Shown: piece after piece, positions 1 to 8,370 of the stretch | Layout of the letters: every line of letters begins with the position of its first letter | Numbering within the stretch: the first letter of the stretch is position 1 | NCBI GenBank assembly: GCA_963753485.1 | Contig: CAVWCL010000005.1 | Coordinates: 1-64,000 of the forward strand | Reading direction: 5' to 3' | Length of the DNA stretch: 64,000 nt | DNA from: CAWDLX01 sp963753485 | GTDB taxonomy: Bacteria > Actinomycetota > Actinomycetes > Mycobacteriales > Micromonosporaceae | Notes under the pieces: generated by a model | Told to the model about the DNA's origin: nothing | The model's database searches: none | Seen by the model: only the letters and a program-made list of their open reading frames with translations | Made by a program: the position numbers and the translations under genes

Positions 1-65
1 ACGCGCCGAGGATTCCGATCAGAGGTTCGGCATGGTGCCGAGCCGCATGATCGGAGGTCGCTGTG

Positions 66-1298
66 ATGGTGGCTTTGTCCGCGCTGGTGTCGGATCTGGA
101 CGCGGAGTTGCGGCGTCTGGGCTACAAGGACTCGACGATGGTCTGGTATCGGAACTGCTGGCGCCGCTTGGAGAGGTTCTTCGCGGCCCGTGGTGTCGAG
201 GAGTTCTCTCTGGACGTGGCGATGGCCTGGGTCGATGCGGCGGTGGGCGGCTTCTTCGACAAGGAGCAGGCGGGCACGCTCAGACCAACTGATGTCTATT
301 TGTTCAGGGTTGCCCAGATGCTGGAGGATTACGCGGTCCACGGGGCGGTGCTGCGCCGCTACTCCCGGTCGGTGAGCAAGCTGGACGGGCCGGGTGCCGA
401 GGCGATCGCACGGTTCCAGGGGTGGCTTCGGGCCGCTGAGCGCTCCGCGTCGACCGTGCGCACGTATGGGACGTTGGCCGGGGAGTTCGTCGCGTTCGCC
501 GGCACCCGCGGCGGGCTGGCGTGTTGCGCTGCCGGCACGGTCGAGGCGTTCGTCGCCACCCTGACCGGCTACCAGATCAAGACGGTTGAGCAGAAACTGT
601 GCGCGGTACGGTCGTTTCTCCGGTTCGCCGCCGCTGACGGTCTGGTGGAGGCCGGCGTGCTGGGTGCGGTGCCGGCGGTGCGTGCCAGTAAGCAGGCCAG
701 GGTGCCGTCGGTGTGGGATCCCGGCCAGGTGGCCCGGATCCTGGCCGCGATCGACCGCGGCAACCCGTGCGGGAAACGGGATTACGCGATCATTGTGCTG
801 ATCGCTCGGCTCGGGCTACGCGGCATCGACGTCAAACGGCTGGAGTTCGCCGACTTCGACTGGCCGGGCAACCGGTTGTTCGTGGTCCAGGCCAAGACCG
901 GGCACCGGGTGCAACTGCCGTTGCTGAAGGAGGTCGGCTGGGCGGTGATCGACTACATTCGCCATGGCCGACCGGTCTGCGACCGTCCGCAGGTGTTTCT
1001 GCGCCACCACGCCCCGATCAGCCCGTTCTCCGACCAGGACCATCTGCATCAGATCCTGGTCAAGCACGCCCGGGTGGCGCACGTGCCGGTCAGCGACAAA
1101 CGCCGCCACGGCATGCATTCGCTGCGGCACTCGCTGGCCACGAAGTTGATGGAGGACGGCACACCGGTCGAGCAGATCGCCGACATCCTCGGCCATCAAT
1201 CAGTTCAATCCACGGGTGTGTACTTGAAGTCGTCGCTGGGGCTGTTGGCCAAGTGCGCCCTGGACCCGGACACACCAGAGCGGGAGTCGGCACGATGA
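66..1298 (+). CDS. Tyrosine recombinase, first of a trio (RIT type)
   Basis: This 410-residue site-specific recombinase of the phage-integrase family would cut and rejoin DNA through a tyrosine nucleophile. An N-terminal SAM-like DNA-binding region precedes a C-terminal catalytic domain that keeps the first Arg (ARLGLRG), the H-x-x-R box (HSLRHS), the GHQS box and the terminal Tyr (VYLK). ATG at 66 is preferred over GTG at 63 because GGAGG at 54-58 is then well spaced. Its stop overlaps the next start as ATGA, so the second recombinase is probably translationally coupled. Three consecutive recombinases are the hallmark of recombinase-in-trio elements. The gene appears intact. Confidence 0.9.
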   Translation: MVALSALVSDLDAELRRLGYKDSTMVWYRNCWRRLERFFAARGVEEFSLDVAMAWVDAAVGGFFDKEQAGTLRPTDVYLFRVAQMLEDYAVHGAVLRRYSRSVSKLDGPGAEAIARFQGWLRAAERSASTVRTYGTLAGEFVAFAGTRGGLACCAAGTVEAFVATLTGYQIKTVEQKLCAVRSFLRFAAADGLVEAGVLGAVPAVRASKQARVPSVWDPGQVARILAAIDRGNPCGKRDYAIIVLIARLGLRGIDVKRLEFADFDWPGNRLFVVQAKTGHRVQLPLLKEVGWAVIDYIRHGRPVCDRPQVFLRHHAPISPFSDQDHLHQILVKHARVAHVPVSDKRRHGMHSLRHSLATKLMEDGTPVEQIADILGHQSVQSTGVYLKSSLGLLAKCALDPDTPERESAR

Positions 1299-2272
1299 GC
1301 CCCGACATCCCCCTGGCCGACGCGATCACCGCGCTGGTGGCGGAGAAACGCGCCGTCGGCTACAAGTACGCCGCCGAGGAGCGGGTGCTGGCCCGGTTCG
1401 CCGTGTTCTGCCACCGTGAGTTCCCTGCACTGGCAGTACTCGACCAGGTCGCGGTCGAGGCGTGGCTGTCAGCCGCCCGGCGGCGTGGGGTCACCCCGGC
1501 GACGTTGCAGGGCCTGGCCGCGCCGGTGCGGGAGTTGGCCCGGTGGCTGGGCCGCCGCGGCGTGCCGGCCTACGTGCTGCCGCAGGGCGCGCTGCCGCGG
1601 CCGGCCCGCTACGTCCCGCACATCTACACCGATCAGGAACTGGCCGCGCTGTTCGCCCAGACTGACCGCTGCCGGTACTGTGCTGAGGTTCCGTTGCGGC
1701 ATCTGGTCATGCCGGTGTTGTTCCGCACGATCTACGCCTGCGGCCTGCGGGCCTCCGAAGCCCGCCTGCTACGCACCGGCGACGTCGACCTCAGTACCGG
1801 CGTGCTGCAGATCCGCGACGCCAAAGGCGGTAAAGACCGGCAGGTGCCCGTCCACGGGTCGTTGCGCGAACGGCTCGCCGGCTACCACGCCCACGTTGGG
1901 CGCTTTGGTGGGGACTGGTTCTTCCCCGCAACGGCCGGGAAGCCGCTGACACTCGGCAACGTCTACCACAACTTCCGCCGATTCCTGTGGCAGGCCCGCA
2001 TTCCCCACGGCGGTCCAGGCCACGGCCCGCGCGTACATGATCTTCGTCATGCCTTTGCGGTCCACAATCTACGGTCGTGGTTCGCCCGTGGCCAGGACGT
2101 CGGCGCGTTGCTGCCGGTCCTGCAAACCTACATGGGTCATTACTCGATCTCCGATACCGCCTACTACCTCCGGCTGACCGCCGAGTCCTACCCGCACATC
2201 ACCGCCCAGGTCCAACGCGTCATCGGCGACATCGTCCCACCCATCACCGCCGGGCCCCATCATGGCCACTGA
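1295..2272 (+). CDS. Tyrosine recombinase, second of a trio
   Basis: This 325-residue tyrosine recombinase keeps the catalytic set: Arg in YACGLRASE, Lys in the GGKDRQ turn, H-x-L-R-H in VHDLRHAF, the MGHYS box and a Tyr in AYYLRL. The start at 1295 overlaps the stop of the first recombinase by four bases (ATGA). The reading frame stays open far upstream, but that part lies antiphase to the first gene and is not coding. Its 3' end overlaps the third recombinase by 11 bases, so all three were built as one translationally coupled unit. The substrate site is unknown. Confidence 0.9.
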   Translation: MSPDIPLADAITALVAEKRAVGYKYAAEERVLARFAVFCHREFPALAVLDQVAVEAWLSAARRRGVTPATLQGLAAPVRELARWLGRRGVPAYVLPQGALPRPARYVPHIYTDQELAALFAQTDRCRYCAEVPLRHLVMPVLFRTIYACGLRASEARLLRTGDVDLSTGVLQIRDAKGGKDRQVPVHGSLRERLAGYHAHVGRFGGDWFFPATAGKPLTLGNVYHNFRRFLWQARIPHGGPGHGPRVHDLRHAFAVHNLRSWFARGQDVGALLPVLQTYMGHYSISDTAYYLRLTAESYPHITAQVQRVIGDIVPPITAGPHHGH

Positions 2273-3047
2273 CTTCGCGGTCTTACTCCGCCGCTTCTTC
2301 ACCACGCACCTGGCCGGGCTACGCGGCTGCTCACCCAACACGATCGGATCCTACCGCGACACGTTCAAACTCCTGGTCACCTACTTCCGCGACGAGGCAT
2401 CTATCCCACCGGAAAAGCTCACCCTCGATCGCATCGACGCCGCCGCGATCGCCGGTTTCCTGAACTGGCTGGAGGCCAGCAGGCACAACAGCACCTCGAC
2501 CCGCAACCAGCGGCTGGCCGCGGTCAGTTCGTTCTACCGGTGGCTGCAATCTCAGGACCCCACCCAGCTGGCCTGCTGCCAGGACATCCTCGCCATCCCC
2601 GCCAAGAAGCAGACCCAACCGGCCGTCCATCACCTGACCGTCGAGCAGACCCGCCGGCTGCTGGCCGCGCCCGACCGCACCACCCGGCGAGGCCGCCGCG
2701 ACGCGACCCTGCTGGCTACCCTCTACGACACCGGCGCCAGAGTCCAGGAACTGGCCGACCTCGCCGTGCGCGACATCCGCCCGCAACCCCCCGCCCTGGC
2801 CGTCTTGACCGGCAAAGGCGGCAAGACCCGCCACGTCCCCCTCACCGACAACACGGTCGCACTGCTGGAGGCATACCTGGCCGAACACCACCTCGACACC
2901 CCCGGCTACGACGACCATCCGCTGTTCGTCAACCAGCACGGCGGCAAGCTCAGCCGCGGCGGGATCGCCTGGATCATCGACAAATACCTCGCCAGGATCG
3001 CCGACAAAACACTCACCAACATCAATATTAGCCCGCATACCCTGCGC
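2262..3047 (+). pseudogene. Tyrosine recombinase, third of trio, N-terminal part (split gene)
   Basis: These are the first 262 codons of the third recombinase. They include the SAM-like domain (about 1-100), the catalytic Arg in LYDTGARVQE and the Lys region GKGGKTRH. The family match ends at SPHTLR, the first part of the H-x-L-R-H catalytic box, at base 3047. A G-rich block then replaces the expected sequence and the frame stops at 3062. The missing C-terminus, beginning with the next expected residues HSKAMHLY, appears in another frame at 4960. Joining 3047 to 4960 would give a normal-looking protein of about 334 residues. As written, the product lacks the catalytic Tyr and should be inactive. 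Confidence 0.85.
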
Positions 3048-3869
3048 GGGAGAGAGGGGTAAGGGGTGAGGGGGGGGGGGGGGGGGTGGGGGGGGGGTGG
3101 GCGGGGGGGGGGGGGGGTGGTGGGTGGGGGGTGGGGAGGGGGGGGGGGGGGGGGTGGGGGGGGGGGGGGGGGGGGGGGGGTGGGGGGGGGGGGGGTGGGG
3201 GGGGGGGGGAGGAGGGGTGGGGGGGGGGTTGGGGGGGTGGAGGGGGGGGAGGGGGGGGGGGTGGGGGGGTGGGGGGGGGCGGGTGGGTGGGGGGGGGGGG
3301 GTGGGGGGGGGGGGGGAGGGGGAGGAGGGGGGGGGGGGGGGGGTGGGTGGGGGGGGGGGGGTGGTGGTGGCGTGGGGGCGGGAGGGGGGGGGGTGGGGGG
3401 GGGGGGGGGGGGGGGGTGGGAAGGGTGGGGGGTGGGGGTAGAGGGGGGAGGGGGGGGGGTGGGTGTGGGAGGGGGTGGGGGGTGTGGGGGGGTGGGGGGG
3501 GTAAGGAGGGTGGGGGGGGGGGGGGGGGGGGGTAGGGGGGTGGTGGGGGGGGAGGGGTGAGGGGGTGGGGGGGGGTGGGGGGGGGGGGGGGGGGGTGTGG
3601 GGGAGTGGGTAGAGGCGTGAGATGTGGGGGGGTGGGTGCGTGGGTGTGGGGGCGTTGGGGGTTAGAGTGGGGGTGCGGAGGTGGGGTAGGAGGCGTGGTG
3701 GGTGGGCGGAGCTATTGCGGGGCGCGTGGGAGCGTATGGGAGGGGGGAGTGATTTAAAGGTGTGTATATGAGGGTCTATCGGGAGGGTTGCGCGCAGGGC
3801 GTAGTGCGTGGTGGGGGGAGGGGGTAGAGTGATGCGCAATTGTGCGTTTGGGTAGCGTGCGCGGCGTCA
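3048..3869. other. G-rich low-complexity block of about 0.8 kb (possible assembly artefact)
   Basis: From 3048 the plus strand becomes almost pure G with scattered T and A, densest at about 3065-3600 and fading by about 3840. No gene-like codon pattern exists here. The long poly-Gly and poly-Pro frames are trivial translations of G or C runs. Nothing else in the window resembles it. Its sharp start inside a conserved recombinase codon box suggests collapsed read quality or false assembly more than biology. A real G-quadruplex-forming insertion cannot be excluded. The last stretch, together with 3870-4004, shows nothing I recognise. Confidence 0.7.
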
Positions 3870-4004
3870 CTAGCTGAGCGGAGCGCTCCCGAGGTCGCGC
3901 ATGGCCAGCAGGTCGGCTACGTCATCCCGGCCGGTCGCGTCACAGCAGGCCAGCGGTGAGCCGGTCAACCGGTGGCGGGGATCCGGCGGAGGTGCGTGAG
4001 GTTC

Positions 4005-4886
4005 CTCCCAACTACCTGGCCGGTGAAGGGACCTGTCCGCCCAGACCTGCCTCCTACCGGGAGCGATCAGACTGCTGCGACTGGACGCGATATAAGGGGA
4101 ACCCGGCCCGAGAAGCTGCGCCTCGCCGACTTGGACCGGGCGCGGGTGCTCCCTTCCTGGACTGGCTCGAGGCCGCACGCGGCAACTCGGCGGCGACCCG
4201 CAACCAGCGCCGCCGTGATCAAGTCGTTCGTCCGGTACGCCGCGGTGAGCGGCCAGAGTTCCTCGAACAGCCACCCAGATCCTTGCTGTCAACAGAAGTA
4301 GACCCCGGCCGCTGACCTGGGCCACCTTACCGGCAGCGAGGTCAAAGCTCTGCTGTCCGAACCAGACGCAGCCACCCGGCGCGGGCTGCGCGATACGGTC
4401 CTGCTTTCCATGCTCTACGACACGGCCGCCCGCGTCCAGAGATCTGCGACCTGAACGCCTCCGACGTGGGCGGCCCGCCCGAGCTGGTATCGCTGCGCGG
4501 TAAGGGTGCAGACCCGGCGGGTCCGCTGATGGACCCCACAGCCCATCTCGTGGAGGACTACCTCAAGCGGCGCGCGCCCCACCTTGGCGTCGGCGCTGAC
4601 GCTGACCCGCTGTCAGCGGCCGAACAGACCCGACTCACCCGGTGGGGCGTAACGAAAATCCTCGCCAGACATGTCCAATCCCTGCGCCGCCGCGAACCCG
4701 GCTATGCGGCCGGTATGAATGTCACGCCGCACGTGATAGAAGGACCCGCGCGATGCACCTGCTCGAAGCCGGAGTAACCTGATCAACGTGACGCCGGCCA
4801 CGCCGACGTGTCCACCACCGAGATCTACGCCCGCGCCGACGCGGAGGCGAAACGCAAAGCCACGAAAGCGCCACCAGCGCACGAGG
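4005..4886 (+). pseudogene. Decayed tyrosine recombinase (homologue of the third trio member)
   Basis: Pieces in different frames match the third recombinase in order. NYLAGEG and PASYRER resemble the N-terminal domain. FLDWLEAARGNSAATRNQ parallels FLNWLEASRHNSTSTRNQ. SMLYDTAARVQ carries the catalytic Arg region, SLRGKG the Lys turn, NVTPHV the start of the H-x-L-R-H box, and DVSTTEIYARADAEAK the Tyr region. Several frameshifts separate the pieces and the H-x-L-R-H box is scrambled. The copy is clearly diverged from the intact-looking fragments, so it is a second recombinase and not a simple duplication. It lies inside the interruption of the third trio member. Confidence 0.75.
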
Positions 4887-4959
4887 GCGAGAAGCAAAAG
4901 AGAAGGGAAGGGGGAAGGGAGGGGAAAGGAGGGGGGAGGAGAAGGAAAAGGGAGGAGGA
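4887..4959. other. Purine-rich block at the right edge of the interruption
   Basis: About 70 bases of almost pure G and A on the plus strand lead from the end of the decayed recombinase to base 4959. The next base begins the missing codons of the third trio recombinase. Together with the G-rich block, it means both edges of the 1,912-bp interruption are G-rich on the same strand. This suggests a shared artefact or a shared origin. Confidence 0.6.
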
Positions 4960-5178
4960 CACAGCAAGGCCATGCACCTCTACGACGCCGGCATCCCGTT
5001 GCCCTACATCCGCGACATCCTCGGACACGTCGACCTGAGCACCACCGAAATCTACGCACGCGCCTCAACCGAAGCCAAACGCAGAGCCCTCGAAGCCGCC
5101 TACACCGACATCGTCACCAACGAGCTACCCGAATGGAACCAAGACCCCGAACTACTCAACTGGCTCGCCGCACTGTGA
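4960..5178 (+). pseudogene. Tyrosine recombinase, third of trio, C-terminal part
   Basis: This 72-codon open segment starts with HSKAMHLYDAG, the second half of the H-x-L-R-H box. It continues with the RDILGHVD box and the nucleophile region STTEIYAR, and ends LLNWLAAL-stop. There is no independent start with a ribosome site; the ATG at 4972 is internal to the motif. It is the exact continuation of the fragment ending at 3047: no codon is lost or duplicated at the join, but the intervening 1,912 bp is not a multiple of three. Confidence 0.8.
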
Positions 5179-5197
5179 GCCTCCACGCCCGACAGGA

Positions 5198-5264
5198 GTT
5201 ATGCGCAGTGTTCGACCCCCGGCACCACCCTGACCAGGTCGAACAGGTCGACGCTGCGCATAAC
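5198..5264. repeat. Imperfect inverted repeat just downstream of the recombinase trio
   Basis: GTTATGCGCAG at 5198-5208 is mirrored by CTGCGCATAAC at 5254-5264, and the pairing continues inward (GTTCGAC against GTCGACG) with one mismatch and one indel. The position, 20 bases after the last recombinase stop, suits an element end or recombination site. I found no matching left end in the first 65 bases, so it may lie outside the window or not exist. Confidence 0.5.
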
Positions 5265-5280
5265 CCAGCGCTGCTCATTA

Positions 5281-5994
5281 GGGGCGTCGCTGTCGCCGCT
5301 GCTGGGCAACGTGGTTCTGCACTACGTTTTCGACCTGTGGGTCGACCACTGGCGGCGGACTCGGGCCGACGGTGACGTGGTCACCGTGCGGTATGCCGAC
5401 GACTTCGTGGTCGGGTTCGAACATGAACAGGAAGCGCGGCAGTTTCTGGCTGACCTGCGAGAGCGTTTCGCGCAGTTCGGGCTAGCGCTGCACCCGGAGA
5501 AGACACGGCTGATCGAGTTCGGCCGCCACGCCGCCTGGCGACGGGCCAAGCGTGGGGATGCCAAACCAGACACGTTCGACTTCCTCGGCTTCACGCACAT
5601 CTGCGCGAAGTCCCGCAGGGGCGGCAGATTCTGGATCAAGCGCATCACGATCGCGAAGCGGATGCGGGCGAAGCTGCAACAGATCAAGGTCGAGTTGAAG
5701 CGACGCCGCCATTGGCCGCTCCAGGAACAGGGCATGTGGCTGAGACGGGTCCTCCAGGGCCATCTCAATCACTACGCAGTCCCCGGCAACTGGACCGCGA
5801 TCCGGCAGTTCCGAACCCAGATCAACCGGCACTGGCTGCGATCGCTGCGGCGACGTAGCCAACGTGGCCGCCGGCTGACCTGGGCGAGGATGAACGAGTA
5901 CATCAACCGATGGCTACCCCCGGTGCGCATCCTGCACCCATTCCCGGACGTGCGCCTCGCCGCCAGAACCCAAGGCAGGAGCCCAGTGCGGTAG
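5281..5994 (+). pseudogene. Group II intron reverse transcriptase/maturase, 5'-truncated remnant
   Basis: The segment begins inside reverse transcriptase domain 4 with SLSPLLGNVVLHYVFD. It contains the catalytic YADD (VRYADDFVVGF) and the thumb region HPEKTRLIEFG with FDFLGFTH, and ends with the maturase-type C-terminus (LNHYAVPGN, INRHWLRSLRRRS). All upstream domains are missing, so it is about half of a normal 420-residue enzyme. GTG at 5311 could start translation but would give an inactive polypeptide. It sits directly after the recombinase inverted repeat and is probably a fragment of an intron that inserted into the element, or beside it, and lost its 5' half. Confidence 0.8.
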
Positions 5995-6012
5995 TCCCGC
6001 TCGCTGGGATCT

Positions 6013-6050
6013 GTGCGGGGGGCCGCCCGTAAGGGCGGTCCCTACCGCGA
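6013..6050 (+). other. GC-rich hairpin after the maturase remnant (possible intron 3' structure)
   Basis: A strong hairpin closes on a GTAA tetraloop (6029-6032) with ten base pairs, a two-base bulge (6043-6044) and five more pairs. A GNRA loop and bulge shortly after a maturase gene suggest group II intron domain V. However, domain V usually has five pairs above the bulge, not ten, so the assignment is tentative. It could also act as a terminator ahead of rpsB. Confidence 0.35.
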
Positions 6051-6442
6051 CAAACCGGTGGTTGCCCCGACCACCACCAGTGTCCGAGGTTGGCCGGCGC
6101 CGCCACCGCGCCGGCGCCGCCGGGGCGCCACGGCCGCCGGGGCCGCCACGGCCGCCGGCGCCACCGGGGCGCCACGGCCGCCAGGGCCGCCGGGGCCGCC
6201 AGGGCAGGCAGCCCGGCTGCCCGGGGTGGGGCCACCCGCTCGGAGTGCGTAGACTTGTTCCCGGCGGTCACTTCGCGTGGCCGACCTCGCATGCCCTTCT
6301 CCGCCCGTCATCACCGTCGGCGGAGCGGCGGCCTCCCTGGTCTCGAGGTGTCGAGCACCACTCCGGCCGGCGATCGGGCGTCAGGGCGGTGTGCCAGCCG
6401 GCGTACCGCGACAACCAGGGAGACAGAGGAGATCACCCGCTC
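6051..6442 (+). promoter_or_regulatory. rpsB upstream region: GC-repeat tract and candidate promoter
   Basis: Bases 6088-6205 are an impure repeat of GCC GCC GGG and GCC ACG units with no credible gene. A small hairpin (GGCAG/CTGCC) follows near 6207-6221. TAGACT at 6250-6255 fits an actinobacterial -10 box and would give an rpsB leader of about 180 bases. No good -35 box is visible. A ribosome site (GGAGACAGAGGAG) precedes the rpsB ATG. Such a leader could carry autoregulation by S2, but I see no defined structure. Confidence 0.4.
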
Positions 6443-7276
6443 ATGGCCGTCGTCACCATGCGGCAGCTGCTGGAGAGCGGTGTCCACTTCGGGCACCAGA
6501 CCCGGCGCTGGAATCCCAAGATGAAGCGCTTCATCTTCACCGAACGCAATGGCATCTACATCATCGACCTCCGCCAGACCCTCGACTACATCGACAAGGC
6601 GTACGAGTACGTCCGCACGACGGTCGCCGACGGCGGCAGCATTCTCTTCGTCGGTACCAAGAAGCAGGCCCAGGAGGCGATCGCCGAGCAGGCCTCGCGG
6701 GTCGGCATGCCCTTCGTGAACCACCGGTGGCTGGGCGGCATGCTGACCAACTTCGGCACCGTGTTCAAGCGGCTGCAGCGGATGAAGGAGCTCGAGGCGA
6801 TCGAGCAGACCGGCGCGGCGCAGGGCTTCACCAAGAAGGAAAGCCTGCAGCTGCAGCGCGAGAAAACCAAGCTGACCAAGACCCTGGGTGGTCTGCGGGA
6901 CATGCAGCGGGTGCCCGCGGCGGTGTGGATCGTGGACACCAAGAAGGAGCACATCGCCGTGGACGAGGCCCGCAAGCTGGGCATCCCGGTGATCGCGGTC
7001 CTGGACACGAACTGCGACCCGGACGAGGTCGACTTCCCGATCCCGGGCAACGACGACGCGATCCGGTCGGCGGCGCTGCTCACGCGCGTGGTCGCGGATG
7101 CGGTCGCCGACGGTCTGATCGCCCGGTCCGGCAAGGCCCTGCGCGGCGGCAGCGCCGAGGCGAAGCCCGAGCCGGGCACGGTGGCCGGCGACGAGCCGCT
7201 GGCCGAATGGGAGCGCGAGCTCCTCGAGCGGGCCAACCCCGACGACGCCCCGGCCCCGGTCGCGGCCGAGGGCTGA
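6443..7276 (+). CDS. rpsB: 30S ribosomal protein S2
   Basis: This 277-residue S2 protein of the small ribosomal subunit starts with the family's conserved MRQLLESGVHFGHQT and contains GTKKQAQEAI, NHRWLGGMLTNF and the VIAVLDTNCDPD segment. A variable acidic and Ala-rich tail of about 40 residues follows, as usual in actinobacteria. ATG at 6443 is the start because the conserved N-terminus follows directly and a GA-rich ribosome site precedes it. It opens the rpsB-tsf-pyrH-frr cluster, which is conserved across bacteria. Confidence 0.98.
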   Translation: MAVVTMRQLLESGVHFGHQTRRWNPKMKRFIFTERNGIYIIDLRQTLDYIDKAYEYVRTTVADGGSILFVGTKKQAQEAIAEQASRVGMPFVNHRWLGGMLTNFGTVFKRLQRMKELEAIEQTGAAQGFTKKESLQLQREKTKLTKTLGGLRDMQRVPAAVWIVDTKKEHIAVDEARKLGIPVIAVLDTNCDPDEVDFPIPGNDDAIRSAALLTRVVADAVADGLIARSGKALRGGSAEAKPEPGTVAGDEPLAEWERELLERANPDDAPAPVAAEG

Positions 7277-7304
7277 GTTCATTAACGCCGAAGCGAGAGA
7301 GAAG

Positions 7305-8135
7305 ATGTCGAACTTCACTGCAGCGGACGTCAAGAAGCTCCGTGAGCTGACCGGTTCCGGGATGATGGACTGCAAGAAGGCGCTGGAGGAAAGCGAAGGC
7401 GACCTCGACAAGGCGGTCGAGATCCTCCGGATCAAAGGTGCCAAGGATGTCGGCAAGCGGGCCGGCCGGGCGACCGCCAACGGACTGGTCGCCCACGCCG
7501 GAGCGGCCCTGCTCGAACTCAACTGCGAGACCGATTTCGTCGCGAAGAGCGCCGAGTTCGTCGAGCTGGGGCAGACCCTGGCCCGGTTCGTCGACGAGCA
7601 TCGCCCGGTCGACGTCGCCGCGCTTCTCGAGGCGACGCTGCCCGACGGGCGGACCGTGGCCGAGACGGTCGAGTCAGCCTCCGCCAAGATCGGCGAGAAG
7701 CTGGTGGTGAGCCGGCTCGCCGTCCTGGAGCCCCCGATCGCCGTGTACCTGCACCGCAAGAGCCCGGATCTGCCACCCCAGGTCGGCGTCGCGGTGGCGT
7801 ACACGGGCTCGTCGGACGAGGCGGCTGAGTCGGAGGCCCGCGGGATCGCGATGCAGATCGCGGCGATGCGGCCGCGCTATGTCACCCGCGAGGACGTGCC
7901 GGCCGACGTGGTCGCGACCGAGCGGCGCATCGCCGAGGAGACCGCGCGCGAGGAGGGCAAGCCCGAAGCCGCCCTGCCCAAGATCATCGATGGCCGGGTG
8001 AACGGCTTCTTCAAGGACTTCGTCCTGGTCGAGCAGGCGTCCGTGGCCGACAACAAGAAGACGGTACGGCAGGTCCTGGCCAACGCCGGAATCACCATCA
8101 CCCGGTTCGTCCGTTTCGAGGTCGGCCAGGCCTGA
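7305..8135 (+). CDS. tsf: Elongation factor Ts
   Basis: The 276-residue nucleotide exchange factor for EF-Tu begins with a UBA-like domain (KKLRELTGSGMMDCKKALEE, about residues 6-40), which contacts EF-Tu. The core repeats include NCETDFVAKS at about 68-78. It follows rpsB by 28 bases with its own GA-rich ribosome site. Length and motifs are normal. It is almost certainly cotranscribed with rpsB. Confidence 0.98.
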   Translation: MSNFTAADVKKLRELTGSGMMDCKKALEESEGDLDKAVEILRIKGAKDVGKRAGRATANGLVAHAGAALLELNCETDFVAKSAEFVELGQTLARFVDEHRPVDVAALLEATLPDGRTVAETVESASAKIGEKLVVSRLAVLEPPIAVYLHRKSPDLPPQVGVAVAYTGSSDEAAESEARGIAMQIAAMRPRYVTREDVPADVVATERRIAEETAREEGKPEAALPKIIDGRVNGFFKDFVLVEQASVADNKKTVRQVLANAGITITRFVRFEVGQA

Positions 8136-8370
8136 TCGGTACGCCGAGGCCGGCGACGCTCGGACACGGAGCGGGTCCGGTCTGGACACGTGGGGGTCAC
8201 CGCTGGCGAGTGGTGGCCCCTCGTGGCGCCCCGGTCGTATCTGGATGATCATGCAGCAGACTGGGCACCGTTGGTGGGCGGCACTCGGGCGCCGCAGGGG
8301 GTTGAATGGAGGCGGCACGGCCCCGGGTGGCCGGCGCCCGGGGCGGGGCAGCGACGGCAGGGGGCGGGCA

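Noticed and set aside
713..1294. N-terminal extension of the second recombinase
   Set aside because: The extra codons lie antiphase to the first recombinase. The ATGA overlap at 1295 gives the normal length.
3066..3757. Long poly-Gly and poly-Pro open frames on both strands
   Set aside because: They are trivial translations of G or C runs with no codon structure or family match.
6088..6292. Short Ala/Gly/Pro-rich frames ahead of rpsB
   Set aside because: GC-repeat tract with open frames on both strands, no ribosome site and no family match.
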